DNA from: Candidatus Latescibacterota bacterium
GTDB taxonomy: Bacteria; JAAXHH01
NCBI GenBank assembly: GCA_022823465.1
Contig: JAJEHX010000023.1
Span: 1 to 64,000 of the forward strand
Length of the DNA: 64,000 nt
Direction: 5' to 3'
Part shown: positions 38,243 through 47,222 of the stretch, in pieces
How the letters are laid out: each line of letters begins with the position of its first letter
How positions within the stretch are numbered: the stretch's first letter is position 1
Program-made: the position numbers and the translations under genes
The notes under the pieces: generated by a model
Told to the model about the DNA's origin: nothing
The model's database searches: none
What the model saw: the letters and a program-made list of their open reading frames with translations, nothing else

Positions 38243-38533
38243 ATGGCGAAAAGAACGCGGTCGGAGCCCGGTTCGCCCCGGTCGTCAGGACGGCGTCGCG
38301 CTACCGGAACCCAGACACATGTTCCACCCTTTCGGGGGTCCCATTACCGTCTCCTCGGTGCGGCACTCGGCGCTATACTACTGGGTTTTGTCGCGTTGGC
38401 GTACGAATCGATCACACTGGCGCCGCTGTTGATGGTTTCCGGTTATTGCGTGGGCATACCTCTGGTGCTGATTTGGAGAGGCAAGTCCGCAAGACAGGGT
38501 TCGGCCAACGACCGGGAATCGCGTCAAACGTAG
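38243..38533 (+). CDS. small two-TM membrane protein (DUF3098-like)
   Basis: HYRLLGAALGAILLGFVALAYESITLAPLLMVSGYCVGIPLVLIWR. Confidence 0.6.
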   Translation: MAKRTRSEPGSPRSSGRRRATGTQTHVPPFRGSHYRLLGAALGAILLGFVALAYESITLAPLLMVSGYCVGIPLVLIWRGKSARQGSANDRESRQT

Positions 38534-38546
38534 TGTGGACGCGTAC

Positions 38547-38621
38547 GGGCGATTAGCTCAGTTGGTTCAGAGCGCATGCCTTACAAGCATGAGGTCACTG
38601 GTTCGAATCCAGTATCGCCCA
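38547..38621 (+). tRNA. tRNA-Val(TAC)
   Basis: GGGCGATTAGCTCAGTTGGTTCAGAGCGCATGCCTTACAAGCATGAGGTCACTGGTTCGAATCCAGTATCGCCCA. Confidence 0.95.
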
Positions 38622-38632
38622 TGCAACATATC

Positions 38633-38707
38633 GGGGGCGTAGTTCAATCTGGTTAGAGCACTGCCCTGTCACGGCAGAAGTTGCGGGTTCGAGTCCCGTC
38701 GTCCCCG
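38633..38707 (+). tRNA. tRNA-Asp(GTC)
   Basis: GGGGGCGTAGTTCAATCTGGTTAGAGCACTGCCCTGTCACGGCAGAAGTTGCGGGTTCGAGTCCCGTCGTCCCCG. Confidence 0.95.
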
Positions 38708-38718
38708 TTGGAAATAAG

Positions 38719-38762
38719 ATAGATAGCCCGTCGAACATGCATGGTTCCGGCGGGCTATCTTC
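38719..38762 (+). terminator. terminator-like hairpin between tRNA-Asp and tRNA-Leu
   Basis: AGATAGCCCG (38721-38730) pairs perfectly with CGGGCTATCT (38751-38760); weak T-tract. Confidence 0.55.
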
Positions 38763-38768
38763 GATTGT

Positions 38769-38852
38769 GCCGGAGTGGTGGAATTGGTAGACGCGAGGGA
38801 CTCAAAATCCCTTGACCGCAAGGTCGTGTCGGTTCGAGTCCGACCTCCGGCA
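38769..38852 (+). tRNA. tRNA-Leu(CAA)
   Basis: GCCGGAGTGGTGGAATTGGTAGACGCGAGGGACTCAAAATCCCT...long variable arm...GGTTCGAGTCCGACCTCCGGCA. Confidence 0.95.
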
Positions 38853-38881
38853 TCCTTCTAAAAAGAAAGCAGGTTGAAACG

Positions 38882-39997
38882 ATGTTCGATCCCGTCCAGG
38901 TCACCAGGGAGCTGATCGCATTCAATTCGATCAGCGCCAACAGCAACGCGCCCGTATCCGATTACCTGCAGGACCAGCTCGACCGGCTGGGCTTCGCGGT
39001 TGAGCGCATCACCTACCAGGACGCCAACGGCGTGGAGAAGGTCAATCTCGTCGGCCGCAAGGGAGAGGGTAGGGGCGGACTGGCGCTGCTGGGCCATTCC
39101 GACACCGTCCCGGTGGACGGCTGGGAGACGGACCCGTTCACAGCGGAGATCCGGGACAATCGGATTTACGGCCGGGGCAGCTGCGACATGAAAGGGGCCC
39201 TGGCCACCATGCTGGCGGCGGGTGGGGCCTTCGAGGCGTCGGAACTTTCCGCGCCGATCTACCTCGTGTTCACCGCCGACGAAGAAGTCGGGTGCTGGGG
39301 CGCGGCGGAAGTCAGCGACCGTTCCGAACTCCTGGCGGACAGCGGCCTGCGTTACGGCATCATCTGCGAACCCACACTCATGCAGGTGGTGCGGGCGCAC
39401 AAGGGCGCCGTTTTCATGCGGGCGGAGACGAAAGGCCGGGCGGCCCACAGCAGCACCGGCAAAGGCGTCAACGCCCACCTCGCCATGATCCCCTTCCTCT
39501 CGGAGATGAAGGCCATCCACGACGAGTTGCGCAGGGACCCCGTCCACCTGAACGACGAATTCGATCCGCCTTTCTCCGACTGGAACATCGGGATAAACGA
39601 CGGCGGGATCGCCCTGAACATGACGGCGCCCAGCAGCGTATGCACGGTCTACTACCGGCCGATGCCCGGACAGGACCAGGAAGCCCTCCTTGACCGCACG
39701 CGGCAGGCGGCCGAACGCTGCGGCGTGGAACTGAAGATCCAGAAGATCGGGGACCCCTTCAGCACCGACCCGGATTCGGACCTGGTCCGGACGGCCCTTC
39801 GCATTACCGGTACGGAGCAGGCCCACACGGTACCCTACGGCACCGATGGTCTGGTCTTCGGCAGGAAGATGGAGCTGATCCTGCTGGGCCCGGGGGATAT
39901 CAGCCAGGCCCACACGGTGGACGAGTGGATGGACCTGGACCAGTTCGATCTGGCGATCGACACGTACAAGGCCATGATCCGTACATTCTGTGTTTGA
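38882..39997 (+). CDS. M20 family metallopeptidase/deacetylase (ArgE/DapE-like)
   Basis: LLGHSDTVPVDGWETDPFTAEIRDNRIYGRGSCDMKGALATMLAAG...VFTADEEVGCWGA. Confidence 0.93.
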   Translation: MFDPVQVTRELIAFNSISANSNAPVSDYLQDQLDRLGFAVERITYQDANGVEKVNLVGRKGEGRGGLALLGHSDTVPVDGWETDPFTAEIRDNRIYGRGSCDMKGALATMLAAGGAFEASELSAPIYLVFTADEEVGCWGAAEVSDRSELLADSGLRYGIICEPTLMQVVRAHKGAVFMRAETKGRAAHSSTGKGVNAHLAMIPFLSEMKAIHDELRRDPVHLNDEFDPPFSDWNIGINDGGIALNMTAPSSVCTVYYRPMPGQDQEALLDRTRQAAERCGVELKIQKIGDPFSTDPDSDLVRTALRITGTEQAHTVPYGTDGLVFGRKMELILLGPGDISQAHTVDEWMDLDQFDLAIDTYKAMIRTFCV

Positions 39998-40012
39998 GGG
40001 GAGGACACCGAA

Positions 40013-41086
40013 TTGCAGATCGGCCTCGTCGGCCTGCCCGGTTCCGGGAAGACCACGTTGTTCAACGCCTTGGTGAGGGCAAATGCGGAAACCGGCGGTT
40101 ACGCGGGGCTGAACAAGGTCAACCGGGGGACGATCAGGGTTCCGGACCAGAGAGTCGACCGCCTTTCCGGCCTGTTCAATCCACGCAAGACCACTTTCGC
40201 CACTGTGGAATACCTGGACATCGGCGGTATTACGACCGGCGCAGGGCGCCAGGAGGAGCAGCAGGACGCCGGGGGACTGGGCGACCTGCGCAACATGGAT
40301 CTGCTGGTCCACGTGCTCCGGGGGTTTCCGGACCTGGCCGACGCGCCTATAACGCCTTCGGACGATTTCGAGACAGTGGAGCTGGAACTCGCCATCGCCG
40401 ATCTGGAGATTATCGAGCGCCGGCTGTCACGCCTTTCCAAGGAGGCGCGGTCCACGAAGCGGCCGGATCTGGTCCGCGAATGGCAACTGCTCGAACGCTG
40501 CAAGGAGGAAATCGAAGGCGGCGGTGTCATCCGGAACCTCGAATTTGATCCGGAAGACGAGAAAAGGCTTAGAGGCTACCGGTTCCTGTCGCAGAAACCG
40601 GCGCTCCTCGTGCTGAATATCCGCGAGGAAGACCTGGGCTCGGAAGCGCAGCGGCTTGCGGCACTGGGTGAATGTGCCGATGGGCTGGACGCATTGGCGC
40701 TCTGCGCGAAGGTCGAAATGGAGATCGCCCAGCTCGAAGAGGACGACGCGGATGCCTTCCTGGAGGATCTGGGCATCCGGGAATCCGCCCTGAACCGCAT
40801 GATCATCGCCTCGTACAGGCTGCTTAACCTGATTTCCTTCTTCACCGTTGGAGAGGATGAAGTAAAGGCATGGACCGTCGCGCGCGGCGTCACGGCGCCG
40901 GAAGCGGCCGGGACGATACACTCCGACCTGGAACGGGGGTTCATCCGGGCCGAAACGCTGGAGTGGGAATCTCTGCTCGATCTCGGGGGATGGCAGGCGG
41001 CGAAGGAGAAGGGCGTGCTGCGCGTCGAAGGCAAACAGTACGTCGTCCAGGACGGCGACGTGATCAACGTGCGATTTAACGTCTGA
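40013..41086 (+). CDS. ychF: redox-regulated ATPase YchF
   Basis: IGLVGLPGSGKTTLFNAL...PDQRVDRLSGLFNPRKTTFATVEYLDIGG...LRNMDLLVHVLRGF...FFTVGEDEVKAWTVARGVTAPEAAGTIHSDLERGFIRAE. Confidence 0.95.
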   Translation: MQIGLVGLPGSGKTTLFNALVRANAETGGYAGLNKVNRGTIRVPDQRVDRLSGLFNPRKTTFATVEYLDIGGITTGAGRQEEQQDAGGLGDLRNMDLLVHVLRGFPDLADAPITPSDDFETVELELAIADLEIIERRLSRLSKEARSTKRPDLVREWQLLERCKEEIEGGGVIRNLEFDPEDEKRLRGYRFLSQKPALLVLNIREEDLGSEAQRLAALGECADGLDALALCAKVEMEIAQLEEDDADAFLEDLGIRESALNRMIIASYRLLNLISFFTVGEDEVKAWTVARGVTAPEAAGTIHSDLERGFIRAETLEWESLLDLGGWQAAKEKGVLRVEGKQYVVQDGDVINVRFNV

Positions 41087-41161
41087 TAGAACCAGATTCA
41101 CAAGTTGAAGATTTCGCTTGTCAACCTGCAGGCAGTGTCGATATCATAGATTACCCTTTCG

Positions 41162-41179
41162 GCCCGGGACGACCCGGGC
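41162..41179 (+). other. short perfect hairpin upstream of candidate selenoprotein gene
   Basis: GCCCGGG ACGA CCCGGGC, 7-bp stem, 4-nt loop. Confidence 0.6.
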
Positions 41180-41213
41180 TCAATCCACCACAAGGAATAA
41201 TGGATCTACGAAA

Positions 41214-41792
41214 ATGAAAACCAGAAACCACCTGATGACCGCGTTGCTTCTCGCCGGAGGGCTGCTGTGGTCTTCTCCAGTCGGCGCCCAGCTCGGCGCC
41301 AACGCCGGCTTCAATCCTGAACCGCTCAGCCTTGTGGATTTCAAGAAGGCGTTCAACGGCGATACGGGCAAAATTCGCCTCGTCGTGATGTTCTCGCCTA
41401 CATGAGGCCACTGCATAAGCGGCGCCGGGGCGGTGCAGCAAGAAATACTGAAGCGGTTTCCCTCAGACGACCTCCGGGTCTACGTGGTCTGGCAGCGGAT
41501 ACTCAGGAACGACGCGGTTAATGCGGCTCGTACCGCGGCCGTCAATGTGTTCGACGACGATAAGCGTGTCAGCCAGATGTGGGACCCCGCGAACGCGCTG
41601 GGATTCTGGTACAAGAAGTCGGGTGAACTGGAACACAAGGACCCCATGGTCTGGGACGCCTACTTCCTCTACGGCGCGGATGCCGAATGGAAGGACGCGC
41701 CTACCGGACTGATCGACGCCGGTTACACGGTGTGGAATATGAAAGACAGGCTCTTGAAATCGGTGGCGACCACGATGGAGACCGTGGACTGA
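41214..41792 (+). CDS. candidate secreted thioredoxin-like selenoprotein (in-frame TGA at 41403-41405 in UxxC position)
   Basis: MKTRNHLMTALLLAGGLLWSSPVGAQ (signal peptide)...GKIRLVVMFSPT-[TGA]-GHCISGAGAVQQEILKRFPSDDLRVYVVWQRILRNDAVNAARTAAVNVFDDDKRVSQMWDPANALGFWYKKS...; both halves in the same frame. Confidence 0.75.
41403..41438 (+). promoter_or_regulatory. possible bacterial SECIS-like hairpin just 3' of the TGA
   Basis: CACTGC (41409-41414) pairs with GCGGTG (41430-41435); alternative CTGCA/TGCAG (41411-41415/41434-41438). Confidence 0.4.
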
Positions 41793-41804
41793 TCCCGGCT
41801 CCGG

Positions 41805-43226
41805 TCACCCCTCCAGGCTGAGGAGGAAGGGTTCCTCGAAGGCCTGTACAAGCCACTGCATGAAGCGGGCGCCGTCCGCGCCGTCTATGACTCTGTGATC
41901 GTAGGAGAGCATCAGCGGAAGCATGAGGCGCGGCTGGAACGCGCCGTCCACGTAAACCTGTTCCATGCGGCTTCGCGCCAATCCAAGGATGGCCACGTCC
42001 GGCGCGTTCACGATCGGCGCGAAGAAGGTCCCGCCGAACCCGCCCAGGTTCGAGATCGTAAACGTACTCCCCTGCATATCGTCCGGTGAGAGCTTCCTGT
42101 CCCGTGCCTTCGCGGCGACTTCGGACAACTCGACGGACAACTCGACCATGTTTTTCCGGTCCACGTCCCGGATGACCGGCACGACCAGGCCGCGGTCCGT
42201 GTCGACCGCCACGCCCACGTGGTAGTATTTCTTGTAGATGATCTCGTGCCGGGCCATGTCGACGCTTGCGTTGAACAGGGGAAACCGCTTGAGCGCCGCG
42301 GCCACGATTTTCAGGGCGATGGCCGTCATGGTCAGCTTGCCGCCGGCGGCTTCCGCCGCGGGGCCAAACTGCTTTCGCAGGGCTTCCATGTCTGTGACGT
42401 CGGCCTTGTCGCCATAGGTGACATGGGGGATGTTCGTCCACGCCGCGCTTAAGTGCTCCGCGGCGGCCCGGCGTAGATTGCTCATGGACTCGGTTTCCAC
42501 CGGACCCCATTTCGTGAAGTCCGGCAGCGGAGCCGAAGGTGCGGATGGCCTGGGACCGGCCGCCGAGCCCCGGCCGGCGCTCAGGTCCCTGGAATGGGTC
42601 TTTACGTCTTCGACGGATATCCGCCCTCCCGGACCGGTTCCGGGCACCTGGCCGATATCTAGTCCGATCTCGCGGGCGAATCGGCGCACGGACGGAGCGG
42701 CCGGCACAGGTTCCCCGCCGGTTGTAGCCGGAACAGTCGTTGGCGGCGATGAAGACGGAGCAGGTGGCGCGGGCGGGGTTTCCCTCGAGGGAGACGGGAC
42801 CTCCGAACCGGTTGCCGCCTTTTGATCCGGTGCTGCGGATGCGCCCGGATCCGCCTCCCCCGAGGCGGTTTCCTGAGCGGAAGGCTCCGTGACGGCCGTG
42901 TCCGGTGCCTCGGAAGCCGCTGCCCCGGAGGCCGGCGCCGCATCCGCGGCCGGTTCTTCCGCCTCCTTGCCGGCGGCTGCCTCGGCGCCCGCTTCTTCAT
43001 ACATGAGCACGGGAGCGCCCACTTCGGCCGTCGCGCCATTCTCCACGAGGATCTCGGTGACCACGCCGCTGAATCCCGACGGCACCTCCAGGTTGGCCTT
43101 GTCGGTCTCGATCTCCAGGACGGGTTGATTGACTTCGACCCTGTCCCCCACCGCGACCAGGATACCCACCACGGTCCCGTCGTCTATGTTCTCGCCAAGG
43201 GCTGGAAGATTGAAAGGCGTCGCCAT
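41805..43226 (-). CDS. aceF: pyruvate dehydrogenase E2 (dihydrolipoamide acetyltransferase), one lipoyl domain
   Basis: lipoyl site VLEIETDKANLEVPSG; Ala/Pro linker; E3-binding VRRFAREIGLDIGQVPGTGPGGRISVEDV; catalytic LPLMLSYDHRVIDGADGARFM. Confidence 0.95.
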   Translation of the reverse strand: MATPFNLPALGENIDDGTVVGILVAVGDRVEVNQPVLEIETDKANLEVPSGFSGVVTEILVENGATAEVGAPVLMYEEAGAEAAAGKEAEEPAADAAPASGAAASEAPDTAVTEPSAQETASGEADPGASAAPDQKAATGSEVPSPSRETPPAPPAPSSSPPTTVPATTGGEPVPAAPSVRRFAREIGLDIGQVPGTGPGGRISVEDVKTHSRDLSAGRGSAAGPRPSAPSAPLPDFTKWGPVETESMSNLRRAAAEHLSAAWTNIPHVTYGDKADVTDMEALRKQFGPAAEAAGGKLTMTAIALKIVAAALKRFPLFNASVDMARHEIIYKKYYHVGVAVDTDRGLVVPVIRDVDRKNMVELSVELSEVAAKARDRKLSPDDMQGSTFTISNLGGFGGTFFAPIVNAPDVAILGLARSRMEQVYVDGAFQPRLMLPLMLSYDHRVIDGADGARFMQWLVQAFEEPFLLSLEG

Positions 43227-43245
43227 GGTTCCGGTATCTCCAACG

Positions 43246-45918
43246 CTACAACATGAGCGGATTCGGCTTGTCGGCGTCGATCTCCAGATCGGTCATCGCC
43301 TGCTTCAGCCTGGAGGCAGGCAGTTTTCCGTCGCGCATCAGCCCGTAGAGGGCGGACAGCGTGATGTAACGGGCGTCCACCTCGAAGAAATCCCGTAAGG
43401 CGGCGCGGCCGTCGCTGCGGCCGAATCCATCGGCGCCGAGCGTGATCAAATGGCCCGGGAACCAGGCGGATACGGTGTCCGGCAGCGCTTTCACGTAGTC
43501 GCAGGCCGCCACGTACGGGCCCGGCACATCGGCCACGCAGGAAGTCACGTAGGGCACGCGGGGTGTTTCTTCGGGATGCATGATGTTCCATCGCTCCACG
43601 TCGACCGCCTCGTTGTGCAGCGCCTTGTAGCTGGTGATGCTCCAGACGTCCGCGGCCACGCCGTACTGTTCTTCCAGGATCCTGCCCGCCTTGAGCACCT
43701 CGTTCAGGATGGCGCCGCTGCCGAAGAGCTGGACGCGCAGGTCGCCGTCCTTCTTCTCCGATTCGCGGAAGCGGTACATGCCCTTGAGGATGCCCTCGCG
43801 GGTCGCCTCGGGATCGCCCGGCATGGGCGGCATGGCGTAGTTCTCGTTGTGCACGGTCAGGTAGTAGAACACGTCGTCCTGTTCTTCGTACATGCGCCGG
43901 ATGCCTTCTTCGATGATCACGGCCAGTTCGTATCCGTAGGCCGGGTCGTAGGCCAGCAGGTTCGGCACCGGGTAGGCCAGCAGATGACTGTTGCCGTCCT
44001 GGTGCTGAAGTCCTTCGCCCGCCAGCGTGGTGCGGCCCGACGTGGCGCCGACCAGGAAGCCCTTGCAGCGCATGTCGCCCGCGGACCAGACCAGGTCGCC
44101 GACGCGTTGCAGTCCGAACATGGAATAGTAGATGAAGAAGGGGATGGTGTTGATGTCGTAGGTGGCGTAGGCCGTGCCCGCGGCGATGAAGGACGACATG
44201 GCGCCGGCTTCCGAGATGCCTTCCTCCAGCAGCTGGCCGTCCTTCGACTCGCGATAGTACAGGAGCGTTTCGCTGTCCACCGGGTCGTAGAGCTGACCCA
44301 CCGGCGAGTAGATGCCGGACTGCCGGAACAGGGCCTCCATGCCGAAGGTCCGCGCCTCGTCGGGCACGATGGGCACGATGAGGTTGCCGATCTCCTTGTC
44401 CCGCATCAGGTCCGAGAGGATGTTGACGAAGGCCATGGTCGTCGACACCTGCCGGTCCGTTCCCTGGTAGTACTTGCTGTACTTGTCCTGCTTCGGCGCG
44501 TGGAGCGGCGTGAAGGTCGTCCGCCTGGAGGGCACGTAGCCGCCGAGGGCCCTGCGCCGCTCGTGGAGGTACTGAATCTCCTCGCTGTCCTCGGGCGGCT
44601 TGTAGAAGGGCACTTCGGCCACGTCCTCGTCGGAAATCGGGATCCGGAAGCGGTCCCGGAAGGCGAGCAGGTCGCTGTCTTCCATCTTCTTGATCTGGTG
44701 CGTGGCGTTGGCCCCCTGTCCGCTGTCGCCCAGTCCGTAGCCCTTGATCGTCTTCATCAGGATGACCGTCGGCGCCCCTTCGGTCTCCACGGCCGCCTGG
44801 TAGGCGTGGTAGACTTTGAGCGGATCGTGGCCGCCGCGCCGCAGGTGCTGCAGTTGGGAATCGGACAGGTGTTCCACCATCTTCTTGAGATCGGGATGGA
44901 CGCCGAAGAACTTGTTCCGGATGTATTCGCCGGACGCCATGCTGTACTTCTGGTACTGGCCGTCCACCGTCTCGTGCATGCGGTTCACGAGGAGCCCGTC
45001 GCCGTCCTTCTCCAGCAGGGAATCCCAGTCGCTGCCCCAGATGCACTTGATGACGTTCCATCCCGCGCCCCGGAAGATGGCTTCCAGTTCCTGGATGATC
45101 TTGTGGTTGCCCCGGACGGGACCGTCGAGCCGCTGCAGATTGCAGTTGATTACGAAGATGAGGTTGTCGAGCTGCTCGACGACAGGCACGGTGATGGCGC
45201 CCAGGGATTCGGGTTCGTCCATTTCCCCGTCCCCCATCATGACCCACACTTTGGAATCGCTCGGTTTCTTGATCCCGCGGTTCTCCAGGTATTTCATGAA
45301 GCGGGCCTGGTAGATGCCGGTAATGGCGCCGAGGCCCATGGATACCGTGGGGAATTCCCAGAAGTCCGGCATCAGCCAGGGATGAGGATAGGACGACAGC
45401 CCGGGCGTATTCACCTCGTGGCGGAAATTCTTGAGCTGTTCTTCGGAGATCCGGCCTTCCAGGTAGGCCCGCGCGTAGATGCCGGGCGCGGCGTGCCCCT
45501 GGACAAAGAGGAGGTCGCCCTCGTGGCTTCCGTTCCGGTTGCGGAAGAAGTGGTTGAATCCCACCTCGTAAAGCGTTGCCGAGGAAGCGAATGTGGAGAT
45601 GTGCCCGCCGATGGAGCCGTCGGCCCGGTTGGCCCGGACCACCATGGCCAGCGCGTTCCAGCGCACGATGTTCTTGATGCGCCGTTCCAGGTCGCGGTCG
45701 CCGGGATAGGGTTCCTGCAGTTCGACGGGTATGGTGTTTACGTACGGCGTGTTGGCTGAGAAGGGCAGGCGTACGCCGGACTCGGCGGCGCGGGACTCCA
45801 AAGCCGCGAGAATGCGGCGGGTCCGCTCCGGGTCGCCCTGCGATATGACGTACTCAATCGATTCGAGCCATTCGTGAAGTTCCAGCGATGCTACATCGGG
45901 TTCCACGTCCGTTGTCAT
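43246..45918 (-). CDS. aceE: pyruvate dehydrogenase E1 component (homodimeric type)
   Basis: DGSIGGHISTFASSATLYEVGFNHFFR, GDLLFVQGHAAPGIYARAYLEGRI, WVMMGDGEMDEPESLGAI, TMAFVNILSDLMRDKEIGNLIVPIVPDEARTFGME. Confidence 0.97.
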   Translation of the reverse strand: MTTDVEPDVASLELHEWLESIEYVISQGDPERTRRILAALESRAAESGVRLPFSANTPYVNTIPVELQEPYPGDRDLERRIKNIVRWNALAMVVRANRADGSIGGHISTFASSATLYEVGFNHFFRNRNGSHEGDLLFVQGHAAPGIYARAYLEGRISEEQLKNFRHEVNTPGLSSYPHPWLMPDFWEFPTVSMGLGAITGIYQARFMKYLENRGIKKPSDSKVWVMMGDGEMDEPESLGAITVPVVEQLDNLIFVINCNLQRLDGPVRGNHKIIQELEAIFRGAGWNVIKCIWGSDWDSLLEKDGDGLLVNRMHETVDGQYQKYSMASGEYIRNKFFGVHPDLKKMVEHLSDSQLQHLRRGGHDPLKVYHAYQAAVETEGAPTVILMKTIKGYGLGDSGQGANATHQIKKMEDSDLLAFRDRFRIPISDEDVAEVPFYKPPEDSEEIQYLHERRRALGGYVPSRRTTFTPLHAPKQDKYSKYYQGTDRQVSTTMAFVNILSDLMRDKEIGNLIVPIVPDEARTFGMEALFRQSGIYSPVGQLYDPVDSETLLYYRESKDGQLLEEGISEAGAMSSFIAAGTAYATYDINTIPFFIYYSMFGLQRVGDLVWSAGDMRCKGFLVGATSGRTTLAGEGLQHQDGNSHLLAYPVPNLLAYDPAYGYELAVIIEEGIRRMYEEQDDVFYYLTVHNENYAMPPMPGDPEATREGILKGMYRFRESEKKDGDLRVQLFGSGAILNEVLKAGRILEEQYGVAADVWSITSYKALHNEAVDVERWNIMHPEETPRVPYVTSCVADVPGPYVAACDYVKALPDTVSAWFPGHLITLGADGFGRSDGRAALRDFFEVDARYITLSALYGLMRDGKLPASRLKQAMTDLEIDADKPNPLML

Positions 45919-45988
45919 CGAGCTTCCCCGGGGTGCGCCGCGCGTCGGCGTTCAGCTCTTTTCCCATTCGAAAACATCGACACAAAAT

Positions 45989-46006
45989 AGGGGTGTGGCA
46001 CCCCTT
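45989..46006. other. short hairpin in aceE/dapA-like divergent intergenic region
   Basis: AGGGGTG TGG CACCCCT. Confidence 0.5.
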
Positions 46007-46212
46007 CTGTCAATCATTATATTGATTTGCGGCCGCGTCGCGGCGGCGTCCCGGACCCCTTCCGGAAAGGCGTCCGGGATACACATGGAGAGATGCTCAG
46101 AATCGTTCTTGGAGAAGCGCGCGGTTTACCTCTGGCGAGGTGCCGGAAGCAGTCCTTGGAGAGTGCTCCGAGTACTCCTCCGTATAAGCGCACAGTCAGG
46201 CCTGAAAGCACG

Positions 46213-47142
46213 ATGAAAACCTGGGAGGTTGGCATGAAAAGCGACGGCCGGCACGGCTGGCACGGCATATTCACCATACCGCAGACCCCCTTTACGGACG
46301 ATGGCGCGCTGGACGAAGACGGGCTGCGGAGGCAGATCGATTTCTGCGTGGACGTGGGCGCCCACGGCGTCGTCTATCCCGTCATGGTGAGCGAGTTCTG
46401 GCTGCTCTCGGACGACGAGCGGAAACGGGTCGTGGACGTGGCCGTGGAGCAGGTGGACGGGCGCATCCCCATGATCGCGGGCGTGGCGGGGGTGAGTACC
46501 GAGGTCGCCGTGATGTTCAGCCGCCACGCCCGCGAGGCCGGCGCCGACGGCGCGATCGCCCTGCCGCCCTACGTGCTCAAGCCGGGCCTGGACGGGCTGG
46601 TCGACTACTACAGGCAGGTTGCGGAGGCCGTGGGAAACCCCGTTTTCATCCAGAACTTCGATCCGCCCCTCGGCTCCAGCCTCTCGCCGGCCTTCATCCG
46701 GGAGTTGCTGCTGGACATTCCGCACGTGAAGTACATCAAGGAGGAGATGATGCCCTGCGGTCATTCGGTGACGGCACTGCTGGAGACCTGCGGGGACGAG
46801 CTACACGGCGTCTTCACCGGGTTCGGCGGCCGGTGGTTCATCGACGAGCTGAATCGCGGCGTGAGCGGCACCATGCCCGCCTGCGAGTTTACCGACGTGC
46901 TGGTCCGGCTATACGAACGGTACCGGTCGGGCGACGTGGAAGGGGCGCGGGAGATCCACAACCGGCTGCTGCCCCTCATCAACATCGAGAGCCTGCACGG
47001 GGTGATCTTCTGCAAGGAGATCCTGAAGCGGCGCGGCCTGATCGCGTCGACGTACACCCGGGCGCCGGGGCAACTGGACCGGCACGACTTCGCGGAGATC
47101 GACCGGCTCATCCGGGACGTAGAGCCATTGTATATACGGTGA
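46213..47142 (+). CDS. dihydrodipicolinate synthase (DapA) family aldolase/lyase
   Basis: GIFTIPQTPFTDDGALDEDGLRRQIDFCVDVGAHGVVYPVMVSEFWLLSDDERKRVVDVAVEQV...VKYIKEEM. Confidence 0.9.
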   Translation: MKTWEVGMKSDGRHGWHGIFTIPQTPFTDDGALDEDGLRRQIDFCVDVGAHGVVYPVMVSEFWLLSDDERKRVVDVAVEQVDGRIPMIAGVAGVSTEVAVMFSRHAREAGADGAIALPPYVLKPGLDGLVDYYRQVAEAVGNPVFIQNFDPPLGSSLSPAFIRELLLDIPHVKYIKEEMMPCGHSVTALLETCGDELHGVFTGFGGRWFIDELNRGVSGTMPACEFTDVLVRLYERYRSGDVEGAREIHNRLLPLINIESLHGVIFCKEILKRRGLIASTYTRAPGQLDRHDFAEIDRLIRDVEPLYIR

Positions 47143-47222
47143 GCGATACCGCGCCGACGTCCGCGCCGCGAAAGCCGCGCGGCGCCGAGGAAAGATCATC
47201 ACTTGCGTCCCGTGCCCGCCCG

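Noticed and set aside
41433-41792. Independent gene starting at GTG 41433
   Set aside because: No RBS and the start lies in the middle of a helix following the UxxC motif; better explained as continuation of 41214-41405 across TGA.
43450-45759. 769-aa plus-strand ORF antisense to aceE
   Set aside because: Val/His/Gly-rich shadow ORF; aceE on the other strand is unambiguous.
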